Assembly (NCBI RefSeq): GCF_012395815.1
Contig: NZ_JAAZQQ010000002.1
Coordinates: 434,001-498,000 of the forward strand
Direction of reading: 5' to 3'
Source: Roseicyclus persicicus
Lineage (GTDB): Bacteria > Pseudomonadota > Alphaproteobacteria > Rhodobacterales > Rhodobacteraceae
Length of the DNA: 64,000 nt
Below are positions 1 through 7,619 of the stretch, piece by piece (the stretch's first letter is position 1; each line of letters begins with the position of its first letter). A program made the translations under genes and the position numbers. Under the pieces are notes generated by a model that had not been told where the DNA came from, searched no databases, and worked only from the letters and a program-made list of their open reading frames with translations.

Positions 1-639
1 GCCGCCCAGCCCGAACAGCGCCGCCGGCAGCGCGGCGCGGATCATCAGCTCCAGCGCCTCGTCGACGACGGCCGGGATCGGCAGCCCCGACAGGTTCACC
101 GCGAAGCCCAGCCCGATTCCGATCATCAGCGCGTTGCTGAAGATCGCGCGGGTCACGGTGACGGCCAGCTTCGCCCCGCCGGCCTCGGCGCGGACGATCT
201 CCATCGCCACGATCCCGAGCAGGTAGCAGAACGGCGCGTGCACCGCGACGATGGCGTAGTTCGGCCCCAGGCTTTCGATGCCGTAGGCGCGTTCCCCGAT
301 GGCGAGGCCCAGCAGCACCGAATTGGCGAAGAGCGCGCAGAACCCGATCGCCACGCTGTCGGTCCAGGGCCGCCCGAACATCAGCCGCGCCCCGAACATC
401 GCGGCGAAGAAGCTGACGGTGGAGCCCGCGTAGTAGCTGGCCAGCAGCGCGAGGTCGAAATCGGCGCCGAGGTCCAGCGTGGCGATGGCCGAGAACAGCA
501 GGCAGGGAATGGCGAATTTCTGGGTGAAGCTCATCAGCCCGTCGACCGCGGCGTGCGAGAACATCCCGCGCCAGACGGCCAGGTAGCCCGCGCCCACGAC
601 GAGGAAGACGGGCAGCACGATGGCAAGGATGTCGCCCAC
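1..639 (-). CDS. AEC family transporter (auxin efflux carrier type), C-terminus outside window
   Basis: Translation of the minus strand gives a very hydrophobic protein of at least 213 residues beginning VGDILAIVLPVFLVVGAGYL. It has repeated membrane segments and the AEC-type N-terminal layout (IPCLLFSAIA helix, then polar breaks between helices). AEC proteins export or import small carboxylates such as malonate or malate; the substrate here cannot be told. The start is a GTG only four bases after the stop of the MBL-fold gene, so it is probably the last gene of the housekeeping operon. The gene is partial because it runs past position 1. Family assignment is by recognition of the membrane pattern, not by a search. 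Confidence 0.8.
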   Translation of the reverse strand, partial: MGDILAIVLPVFLVVGAGYLAVWRGMFSHAAVDGLMSFTQKFAIPCLLFSAIATLDLGADFDLALLASYYAGSTVSFFAAMFGARLMFGRPWTDSVAIGFCALFANSVLLGLAIGERAYGIESLGPNYAIVAVHAPFCYLLGIVAMEIVRAEAGGAKLAVTVTRAIFSNALMIGIGLGFAVNLSGLPIPAVVDEALELMIRAALPAALFGLGG

Positions 640-643
640 CCGT

Positions 644-1441
644 TCAGACCTCGTAGGTCAGGGTCATGCCGTCATGGGCGGGCAGGACGTGGTCGGGGGT
701 CTCGGCGGCCACGGTGGCGTAGTCGAGGTCGATGTGCATGTTGGTCAGCACCGCGCGGCGCGGGCGGGCGCGCTCGATCCAGCCCAGCGACTTTTCCAGG
801 TGCGCGTGCGACGGGTGCGGTGTGCGGCGCAGCGCGTCGAGGATCCAGCAGTCGAGGTTGTCGAGCACCGGCCACACCCCGTCGGGGATGTCGGACACGT
901 CGGGCAGATAGGCCAGATCGCCGATGCGGAACCCCAGCGCGTCGATGTTGCCGTGTTCCACCTCGAAGGGCGTCAAGGTGATCGGCCCGCCGGGGCCGTC
1001 GATGGTCACGTCGCCCTCGATCGCGTTGAGGTCGAGGATCGGCGGGTAGGCCGAGCCCGGCGGCTGCACGAAGGCATAGCCGAAGCGATTGAGCAGGTCA
1101 TTCTGCGTCGGCCCGTCGGCCCAGACCGGCAGGCGCTGGCGCATGTTGAACACGATCATGCGCAGGTCGTCGAGGCCGTGGACATGGTCGGCATGGGCAT
1201 GGGTGAAGACCACCCCGTCGAGCCGCCCGATCCCGGCGTCCAGCAGCTGCGCGCGCAGGTCGGGCGAGGCGTCGATCAGGACCGCGGTTTCCGCGTCCCC
1301 GTCGCGCCGGCGGATCAGGAGCGAGCAGCGCCGCCGCGTGTTCTTCGGCTCGGCCGGGTCGCAGTCGCCCCAGTGCCCGCCGAGGCGCGGCACGCCGCCC
1401 GACGACCCGCAGCCGAGGATGGTGAAGATCAGCTGGGCCAT
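644..1441 (-). CDS. MBL-fold metallo-hydrolase (PhnP/RNase Z-like)
   Basis: A 265-residue metallo-beta-lactamase-fold protein. The metal-binding signature THAHADH (HxHxDH) lies near residue 85, an earlier GCGSSGG turn follows strand one, and further candidate metal ligands are the His in FEVEHGN, Asp in LPDVSD and the terminal LPAHDG. The architecture is that of the phosphodiesterase branch (PhnP/RNase Z-like), which cleaves phosphodiester substrates; the exact substrate is unknown. The ATG at 1441 is chosen because MAQLIFTILGCG begins the canonical first strand. It sits four bases from the TatD stop, and tatD-MBL pairing is common in alphaproteobacteria. Confidence 0.88.
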   Translation of the reverse strand: MAQLIFTILGCGSSGGVPRLGGHWGDCDPAEPKNTRRRCSLLIRRRDGDAETAVLIDASPDLRAQLLDAGIGRLDGVVFTHAHADHVHGLDDLRMIVFNMRQRLPVWADGPTQNDLLNRFGYAFVQPPGSAYPPILDLNAIEGDVTIDGPGGPITLTPFEVEHGNIDALGFRIGDLAYLPDVSDIPDGVWPVLDNLDCWILDALRRTPHPSHAHLEKSLGWIERARPRRAVLTNMHIDLDYATVAAETPDHVLPAHDGMTLTYEV

Positions 1442-1445
1442 CGTC

Positions 1446-2255
1446 TCACGCGGCCTTGGCCCAGGCGGCGGCCTTCCAGAACAGCCGGTCGAAATTGGCC
1501 GAGGTCTGGCGCGCGAAGGCCTCGTAGGACAGGCCGTAGACCTCGGCGCCGACGCGCGCGGTGTGCGCGGTGTAGGCGGGCTCGTTCCGCTTGCCCCGGT
1601 GGGGCGGCGGGGCGAGGTAGGGGCTGTCGGTCTCCAGCAGGATCCGGTCGACCGGCGCGGCGGCGAAGATGTCGCGCAGCTCCTGCGATTTCGGGAAGGC
1701 GGCGATGCCGGACATCGACAGGTAGAAGCCGAGGTCGAGCGCCGCCTCGGCCAGCCCGCGCCCCGAGCTGAAGCAGTGCATGACGCAAGCGTAGGCCCCG
1801 GCGCGGTGTTCCTCGGCGAGGATGCGGGCCATGTCCTCGTCGGCGTCGCGGGCGTGGATGATGAGGGGCAGGCCGGTGCGCCGTGCGGCCTCGATGTGCA
1901 GGCGCAGGCTGTCTTGCTGGATCGCCTTGCTGTCCGCCGTGTAGTGATAGTCGAGGCCGGTCTCGCCGATACCCACGAATTTCGGGTGCCGCGCCAGCGC
2001 CTCCAGCGCCTCGACACTCGCCAGCGGCTCCTCGGCCGCGCTCATCGGGTGGGTGCCGGCGGCCCAGAACACGGGCGCGTGGGCCTCGGCGATGCCGCGC
2101 ACGCTGTCGGCGTTGCGCAGCCGGGTGCAGATTGTGACCATGCGGGTGACGCCCGCCGCGCGGGCGCGCGCGACCACCTCGGGCAGCTCGTCCTTCAGCG
2201 CGTCGAAGTCGAGATGGCAATGGCTGTCGACGATCTCGGGCGTGGTCTCGGGCAT
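1446..2255 (-). CDS. tatD: TatD family metal-dependent DNase
   Basis: A 269-residue TIM-barrel amidohydrolase of usual TatD length. Visible metal and catalytic motifs are DSHCHLD (HxH) at the N-terminus, GETGLDYHY (Glu ligand), IHARDADED, MHCFSSG and LLETDSPYL with the C-terminal Asp. TatD enzymes are magnesium-dependent 3'-5' exonucleases acting on single-stranded DNA and RNA, linked to repair of oxidative damage. The gene follows holB in the same direction with an 18-base gap and is followed by the MBL-fold gene. The family is certain; the in vivo substrate is not. Confidence 0.95.
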   Translation of the reverse strand: MPETTPEIVDSHCHLDFDALKDELPEVVARARAAGVTRMVTICTRLRNADSVRGIAEAHAPVFWAAGTHPMSAAEEPLASVEALEALARHPKFVGIGETGLDYHYTADSKAIQQDSLRLHIEAARRTGLPLIIHARDADEDMARILAEEHRAGAYACVMHCFSSGRGLAEAALDLGFYLSMSGIAAFPKSQELRDIFAAAPVDRILLETDSPYLAPPPHRGKRNEPAYTAHTARVGAEVYGLSYEAFARQTSANFDRLFWKAAAWAKAA

Positions 2256-2273
2256 GGCTAGGCTTTCGCGGGG

Positions 2274-3407
2274 TCAGGCCGCGGCAAGCTCTGCGGCGGT
2301 CCGGTCGAGGTCGAGGAACATATCGAACGTGAGCGCGGCAGGGTCAAGGTTGACCGCCTTGCCCCGCCGGGCCCGCGCCGTCAGGGTCGCGGCCAGCTGC
2401 GCCCAGGCCCGCGCGGCGCGCGGATCGGGGGCAAGGCGGGCGAGCGTCCGGCCCTCGCCGGGCAGGATGTCGGGCGGCGCCGCCCCGGTCGCGCCGGTGC
2501 GGGCGAGGCGGGCAAGCGCGGTGTCGAGCAGCGACAGGGTCAGGTCGAAGCGCGCCTCGCCGGTCTTGCCCACCGTCGCCTCGGCCAGCTTCAGCGCCAG
2601 CGGCCGGTCGAGCCGCGGCAGCCCCTGCAACAGCGTGAGGAGCTCGGCGTAAAGCCCGAGCCCGTCGTGGGAAATCAGCCGCACCGCCTCGCCGACCGAG
2701 CCGCCGGCAAGTTCCGCCAGCCCCGCGGCGTTGTCGGGCGCGGCCAGCCCCGCCTGCGCCAGCGCGGCCTGCAGGTCGTCGGCCCCGAGCGGCTGGAACC
2801 GCAGGGTGCGGCAGCGCGAGCGGATCGTGGGCAGGAGGCCCGAGGGCCGGTGCGAGATCAGGAACAGGACGGCGTCCTTCGGCGGTTCCTCCAGCTCCTT
2901 CAGAAGCGCGTTGGCGGCCGAGGGGTTCATCTCGTCGGCGTTGTCGACGATCACGACCCGCCGCCCGTTGCCGCCGGCCGACAGGGCGAAGAAGCCCTTC
3001 AGCCGGCGCACCTCGTCGACGCGGATGACGTCGGACAGGGCCTTGCCGTCGGGGCGCGGGCCGCGGCGGATCAGGCAGAGGCCCGGCTCGGACAGGGCGC
3101 GCAGGCGCGCCGCGACCGGGTGGGCTGGGTCGATGTCGAGGCTGGCGGGCGGGGGCGGGGCGCCGAAGAGGCCGTCGCCCTCGTCGCGGGGCGTGGCCAG
3201 CAGGAAGCGGGCGGCGCGCCACGCGAAGCTGGCCTTGCCGGTGCCCGCGGGGCCGGTGAGGAGCCAGCCGTGGGGCAGGCGGCCGGAGGTGTAGGCCGAC
3301 AGGAACGCGGCCTCGGCGTCGGCCTGCCCGAACAGCCGGGCGGTCTCGCGCGGGTGGGGCGCGCCGTCGAGGCGGTCTGGCTCGGGCAGGAGGGCGTCGT
3401 CGCTCAT
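2274..3407 (-). CDS. holB: DNA polymerase III subunit delta'
   Basis: A 377-residue AAA+ clamp-loader subunit. Domain I carries GPAGTGKASF (a Walker A-like loop with Ala where Thr/Ser is usual, in line with delta' being a poor ATPase), then VIVDNADEMNPSAANALLKELEEPP and the sensor-1 region FLISHRPSGLLPTIRSRC. The SRC motif, the arginine finger of delta', is present. The protein loads the beta clamp during replication. The ATG at 3407 is preferred to a GTG two codons upstream; neither has a clear ribosome site. The gene follows tmk, as in many proteobacteria, but here the two are separated by three tandem palindromes. Confidence 0.95.
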   Translation of the reverse strand: MSDDALLPEPDRLDGAPHPRETARLFGQADAEAAFLSAYTSGRLPHGWLLTGPAGTGKASFAWRAARFLLATPRDEGDGLFGAPPPPASLDIDPAHPVAARLRALSEPGLCLIRRGPRPDGKALSDVIRVDEVRRLKGFFALSAGGNGRRVVIVDNADEMNPSAANALLKELEEPPKDAVLFLISHRPSGLLPTIRSRCRTLRFQPLGADDLQAALAQAGLAAPDNAAGLAELAGGSVGEAVRLISHDGLGLYAELLTLLQGLPRLDRPLALKLAEATVGKTGEARFDLTLSLLDTALARLARTGATGAAPPDILPGEGRTLARLAPDPRAARAWAQLAATLTARARRGKAVNLDPAALTFDMFLDLDRTAAELAAA

Positions 3408-3435
3408 GGGCACGGGTGTAGCACCGCGGCGGGGG

Positions 3436-3503
3436 GCGGAAAACTCGAGTTTTCCGCGTGGGAAAACTGCAGTTTTCCCATCCGAAAAACTGCAGTTTTT
3501 CGG
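3436..3503. repeat. Three tandem perfect palindromes between tmk and holB
   Basis: Three perfect inverted repeats sit side by side, one base apart: 3436-3457 (core AAAACTCGAGTTTT), 3459-3480 (core AAAACTGCAGTTTT) and 3482-3503 (core AAAAACTGCAGTTTTT). Each is 22 bp with GC-rich ends. They begin six bases downstream of the tmk stop codon and end 29 bases before the holB start. In RNA each would fold into a near loop-free hairpin; in DNA each is a symmetrical protein-binding site. Function is not known. Confidence 0.95.
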
Positions 3504-3509
3504 CGCCGG

Positions 3510-4136
3510 TCAGAGCCGCGCGGCCACCGCGTCCCGGATCGCTGCGGCGATGGCGTCGGCGTCCCGCGAGGCGTCGATCAGCACGCAGCGCCCCGGCGCC
3601 TCGGCCGCCAGCGCGCGGAACCCCGCCCGCAGCCGGTGCTGGAACTCCAGCCCGAACTCCTCGAACCGGTCCTCGCCCGAGCCGCGCGCGAGGCCGCGCG
3701 TCAGCGCCACCTCGGGGTCCATGTCCAGCACCAGCGTCAGGTCCGGCTCGATCCCGATGACCCGGGCGTGGATGTCGTCGACCAGCGCCCGCAGGTCGCC
3801 CCGCGTGGCACCCTGGTAGACCCGGGTGGAATCGGCAAAGCGGTCGGTCACCACGTCGCGGCCCGTGGCGAGCGCGGGGTGGATCGTGCGCTCCAGGTGG
3901 TCGCGGCGGGCGGCGGTGAACAGGAGGATCTCGGTCTCGGGCGACCAGCGGTCGGGGTCGCCCTCGACCAGCAGGCGGCGGATCTCCTCGGCCCCCGGCG
4001 CGCCGCCCGGCTCGCGCGTCAGGACCGGGTCGCGGCCCTGCGCGCGCAGCCAGTCGGCCAGCCGCCGCGCCTGCGTGGACTTGCCCGAGCCGTCGATCCC
4101 CTCGAGGCTGAGGAACAGCGCCTGCGTCGCGGCCAT
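3510..4136 (-). CDS. tmk: Thymidylate kinase
   Basis: A 208-residue dTMP kinase of the usual length. The P-loop GIDGSGKST is at residues 13-21, the DR(F/Y/H) motif appears as VTDRFADST and is followed by YQGATRG. The LID region has the form RGSGEDRFEEFG. The enzyme phosphorylates dTMP to dTDP for DNA synthesis. Its ATG overlaps the dacF stop codon by one base (a TGA/ATG arrangement at 4136-4138), so the two are probably translationally coupled. Confidence 0.97.
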   Translation of the reverse strand: MAATQALFLSLEGIDGSGKSTQARRLADWLRAQGRDPVLTREPGGAPGAEEIRRLLVEGDPDRWSPETEILLFTAARRDHLERTIHPALATGRDVVTDRFADSTRVYQGATRGDLRALVDDIHARVIGIEPDLTLVLDMDPEVALTRGLARGSGEDRFEEFGLEFQHRLRAGFRALAAEAPGRCVLIDASRDADAIAAAIRDAVAARL

Positions 4137-5350
4137 CACCCGCCCACGGCGGTGGGGGGCGGGCCGAGCAGCTCGTGCAGCACCGCGCGCGCCGCGGTCC
4201 CCAGCCGGATGCCGATGCCGCCCTGCGGCACCGCCTCGGTCGCGACCATCGGGATGCGGTGCTCGACCGCCGTGTCGCCCTCGCCGACGCGCACGACCAG
4301 TTCGCCCAGCGTGGCCCCGGCCTCGATCGGCGCCGGCACCGGGCCGGTGTAGGTGATCTCGGCCTGCAGCCCCGTCTCGCCCGTGGCGGGCAGGAGCAGC
4401 GTCAGGTCCCCGGCGGCGGCGAGGCCCACGTCGGCGGCGGTGCCCATGAAAACCGGCGCGCGGGCCAGCTCGGTGCCGCCCGTCACCACCTGCCGTTCGA
4501 CGAACTGGCGGAAGGCCCAGCTGAGGATGCGCTCGCTTTCCCGCGCGCGGGCCTCGGCGCTGGACAGGCCGGTGATGACGAAGGTCACCCGGCGGTTGCC
4601 CTGCACCGCGGACCCGACGAGGCCATAGCCCGCCTCCTGCGTGTGGCCGGTCTTGAGCCCGTCGGCGCCGATGCCCATGGCAAGCAGCGGGTTGCGGTTG
4701 AACCGGTTCGCGGGCGACCGGTTCTCGTAGTCGAACTCGGTCTCGGCGAAGTAGCGGTAGTATTGCGGGTGCTCGGTGATGATCTCCTCGGCCAGGATGG
4801 CGAGGTCGCGCATGCTCATCACGTGGCCGGGCGCGGGCCAGCCCGAGGCGTTCATCAGCGTGGTCGACGACATCCCCAGCTCGCGCGCGCGGTCGGTGGC
4901 GATGCGGGCAAAGCCGGCCTCGGTGCCGTCGGGGCTGAGCGCCTCGGCCAGCGCCACCGAGGCGTCGTTGCCCGACACGATGATGATGCCGCGGATCAGG
5001 TCCTCGACGGTGGGGCGGTCGGTGGTGTTCAAGAACATGGTCGAGCCGCCGAAGCTCATCGCGTGGGCGCTGACCGGGACGCGGGTGTCGAGCGTCAGCC
5101 GCCCGTCGCGCAGCGCCTCGAAGGCCATCAGCAGCGTCATCAGCTTGGACATCGACGCCGGCGGCAGCGGCACGTCGGCGTTGCGCGAGAACAGCACCTG
5201 GCCGGTGCCGTGGTCGATGACATAGGCGGCGGTGGCCTCGGTCTCGTAGCCCTGGGCGTGGGCGCCCGGCGCGGCGGAGATCAGGCAAACGGCGACCGCC
5301 GCCACGAGGGCGGCGGCGCGTCGGATCAGGTGGGATAGGGCAGCAGGCAT
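4136..5350 (-). CDS. dacF: D-alanyl-D-alanine carboxypeptidase (PBP5/6 family)
   Basis: A 404-residue serine peptidase S11. An N-terminal signal peptide (LIRRAAALVAAVAVCLISA, cleavage near AHAQG) precedes the transpeptidase-like domain with all three active-site motifs: SMSK (SxxK, near residue 65), SGNDAS (SxN) and LKTGHT (KTG). A C-terminal beta-rich PBP5-type domain follows from about residue 275. It trims the terminal D-Ala of peptidoglycan pentapeptides in the periplasm. It lies 22 bases after the SPOR lipoprotein gene, another envelope gene, and overlaps tmk. Confidence 0.95.
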   Translation of the reverse strand: MPAALSHLIRRAAALVAAVAVCLISAAPGAHAQGYETEATAAYVIDHGTGQVLFSRNADVPLPPASMSKLMTLLMAFEALRDGRLTLDTRVPVSAHAMSFGGSTMFLNTTDRPTVEDLIRGIIIVSGNDASVALAEALSPDGTEAGFARIATDRARELGMSSTTLMNASGWPAPGHVMSMRDLAILAEEIITEHPQYYRYFAETEFDYENRSPANRFNRNPLLAMGIGADGLKTGHTQEAGYGLVGSAVQGNRRVTFVITGLSSAEARARESERILSWAFRQFVERQVVTGGTELARAPVFMGTAADVGLAAAGDLTLLLPATGETGLQAEITYTGPVPAPIEAGATLGELVVRVGEGDTAVEHRIPMVATEAVPQGGIGIRLGTAARAVLHELLGPPPTAVGG

Positions 5351-5372
5351 TCTTTCCCCGTCGGTCTTGGCG

Positions 5373-6341
5373 TCACCTCGTGACGAAATAGGCGTCCTCG
5401 AAGCCCAGGCCGCGGACGGTGGCGAGGATCGCGTCGCGGTCCGCGCTGGTCTGGGCCGGGCCCACGACCACGCGCCAGAAGCGGCGGCCGTTCGAGCTCT
5501 GGTCGTAGATTGTCGGCACCAGCCCGGCGTTGCGCAAGGCCTGCCCGGTGTTGTTGGCGTTTTCCTGCACAGAGAAGATGCCGATCTGGATGAACGGCCG
5601 GTCCAGCGCCGAGGCGGCGGCGGCCGGGGCGGCGGCGACGGGCGTGGGCGCCGGCGTGGCGGAGGGCGCGGCAGGTGCGGCCGACGCGGTGGCCGCGGCG
5701 GGCAGCGGGCGGGCGGGGGCCGCCGCGGTCGCCGCGGCGATCTCGCTCTGGGTGATGGCGGCCTCGGCCGCGGCGATCGGGTCGCCCAGCGGCGTCGCGG
5801 TGATCGCGGGCGTCGCCACCTCGGTGCCTTCGGCGGCGGCCGGCAGGGCCTCGGCCCCCTCGGCGGGCTCGATCACCGGGTCGGACACCTCCTCGCGGCG
5901 GAGCGCGGTGACCTGCAGCAAGGTCGGGTCGCCCGCCAGGATGTTCAGCGCCGCCGCGGCGTCCGAGGACACCATCAGCTCGGGGCCGGGATGGTCGCGT
6001 TCGCGGCGGAACAGGGCGCCGATCACGAAGCGGCCGTTTTCCTCGTTGCGGATCAGCACGCGCTCGGGGTCGTCGGCGGTCGGGTGCGCCACCCAGACCC
6101 CGCCGAGCGAGGGCCGCCCGTCCCAAAGCCCCTCCTCGGTGACCTGGAACACCTCGGGCGCCTCGACGTCGCGCTCCACCAGCCGGGTCGCGCCGATCGG
6201 CGCCGGCCCGTCGCCGGTGGCGTTTCGGGTGCCCGCATCACCGAAGGGCCGGAAGTCCTCGCCGCAGGCCGCGAGGGCCAGCAGCGCGCAGAGCGCAAGC
6301 CCAAGCCGGGCACGCGACGGAATCGGGTGGAAACGTGTCAT
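5373..6341 (-). CDS. SPOR-domain lipoprotein
   Basis: A 322-residue protein with a lipoprotein signal ending LLALAAC (lipidated Cys26), a middle region, a long Ala/Pro-rich linker around residues 140-240 and a C-terminal SPOR domain (about 245-322, IQIGIFSVQENANNTG through RVVVGPAQTS). SPOR domains bind denuded glycan strands at the division septum. The ATG at 6341 is preferred to a GTG six codons upstream because it gives a compact lipoprotein signal. It heads the operon with dacF, so it is probably linked to cell-wall remodelling at division. Confidence 0.9.
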   Translation of the reverse strand: MTRFHPIPSRARLGLALCALLALAACGEDFRPFGDAGTRNATGDGPAPIGATRLVERDVEAPEVFQVTEEGLWDGRPSLGGVWVAHPTADDPERVLIRNEENGRFVIGALFRRERDHPGPELMVSSDAAAALNILAGDPTLLQVTALRREEVSDPVIEPAEGAEALPAAAEGTEVATPAITATPLGDPIAAAEAAITQSEIAAATAAAPARPLPAAATASAAPAAPSATPAPTPVAAAPAAAASALDRPFIQIGIFSVQENANNTGQALRNAGLVPTIYDQSSNGRRFWRVVVGPAQTSADRDAILATVRGLGFEDAYFVTR

Positions 6342-6557
6342 TTGCTGCTCTGTCCGCACTCAAGGGGCACCCACGGGATGCCACGGTTATCCGGCGGGTC
6401 CCTTCTGCCGGGGACCGCTCCGTCTTTGTTTTGACGCAAGATAGCCGGTTTCGGGGCATCTGAAAACCCGCTTGAAGCGGCGTCGGCAGACCGTTGCACG
6501 CCGCGCGCGCCGCCCGACGCCCCCGGACCGGCCCCGACGGGCCCCGGGTGCGGCCGC

Positions 6558-7619
6558 TCAGTCGTAGCCGGTCATCTCCAGGTAGCCGCGCCCGGCGTGG
6601 CTCCCGGCAAAGCGGATCGGGCCCTCCCAGTAGGACACCGACACGTCCATCCAGCTTTGCGGGTTCAGGGGCAGGGTGACGATGTCGACCCCCTGCGCGG
6701 GCAGGGCGATGCGCCACTCGGTCGGCACGGTCCGGCCCGCCACCTGCGTCTCGGCCAGCGGCGTCATGGTCAGCGCGCCGTCGGGGTAGGCGGTGGTGGT
6801 GCCGTCGGGCGCGATCCAGGTCGCGGCGGTGAAATCGGCCCCGCCACGGGCGCGCAGGGTGAAGCCCATCAGCCGCGCGCCGTCCTCGAACTGGAGCGAG
6901 ACCCAGTCCCAGCCCTCCTGCGTCTCGGACAGGGGCTGCGACGACCATTCCCGGTCGAGCCAGGCGGTGCCGGTGACGGGCACCGCGCCGCCGGGCAGCT
7001 CGAGCGTGCCCGCGACGTCGTAGAAGGGCTGCGAATAGTAGTAGCTGGCCTGGCCTTCGGGCGACTTGACCGAATAGCCGCCCTCGCCGTGGAAGATCAG
7101 CGGCCCCGTGGCCCGCAGCGCGAGGTCATAGGCGAACCCGTCCCCGCGGGCGGTGACCCGCAGCGCGTCGAGCGCGTCGGCGCCGCCCGCCGCGGTCGAC
7201 ACCATCGCCCAGTCGTCGATCCAGGCCTCGAAGGGCTCGGCCTCGGCGCCCGCCTGCCCGATGCCGCCGCGGGCCAGCCGCTCGGCGCTGTAATGCGCCG
7301 CGGGCGTGGTCAGCCCGGCGTGGCCCATCCACAGCTGCGTCGCCTCCCAGCCCGCGGCGGGGCGGGGGGCCAGCGCCGAGCGGAACAGCGTCCACTGCGC
7401 GCCGTAGTCGGTGCCGTCGGGCCCCGTCAGGGTGGCGGTCAGGTACCACCATTCGATGCGGTAGGCGGGATGGGCGCCGTGATCGGCGGGAAAGGCGAAC
7501 GCGGCCGGCCGTTCGGGGATGGCGAAGCCCTCGGCCGCGGTGCCGAGGCCCGCGAAGCCCTGCGCCCCCGCCGGCCCCGCGGCCAGCCACAGCGCGGCGA
7601 GAAGGATCCTAGCGTTCAT
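6558..7619 (-). CDS. Secreted lipocalin-like protein (AttH/CrtC family)
   Basis: About 353 residues with a signal peptide (ILLAALWLAAGPAGAQG) and the paired beta-barrel CrtC/AttH layout, including the hallmark EWWYLTATL motif and LDREWSSQPL later. Such proteins accompany ABC transporters of the AttEFGH/LolCDE type and probably bind a hydrophobic ligand in the periplasm. The ATG at 7619 is used; a TTG at 7625 is also in frame. The start overlaps the end of the permease gene by 11 bases, so it is co-translated with it. It is not expected to be a carotenoid hydratase, since no carotenoid genes are nearby. Confidence 0.85.
   Translation of the reverse strand: MNARILLAALWLAAGPAGAQGFAGLGTAAEGFAIPERPAAFAFPADHGAHPAYRIEWWYLTATLTGPDGTDYGAQWTLFRSALAPRPAAGWEATQLWMGHAGLTTPAAHYSAERLARGGIGQAGAEAEPFEAWIDDWAMVSTAAGGADALDALRVTARGDGFAYDLALRATGPLIFHGEGGYSVKSPEGQASYYYSQPFYDVAGTLELPGGAVPVTGTAWLDREWSSQPLSETQEGWDWVSLQFEDGARLMGFTLRARGGADFTAATWIAPDGTTTAYPDGALTMTPLAETQVAGRTVPTEWRIALPAQGVDIVTLPLNPQSWMDVSVSYWEGPIRFAGSHAGRGYLEMTGYD

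Noticed and set aside
3436-3503. Tandem repeats considered as a CRISPR array
   Set aside because: Units are palindromes one base apart with no unique spacers.
6558-7619. CrtC-like protein read as a carotenoid 1,2-hydratase
   Set aside because: No carotenoid or bacteriochlorophyll gene is nearby; the ABC neighbours point to the AttH transport role.
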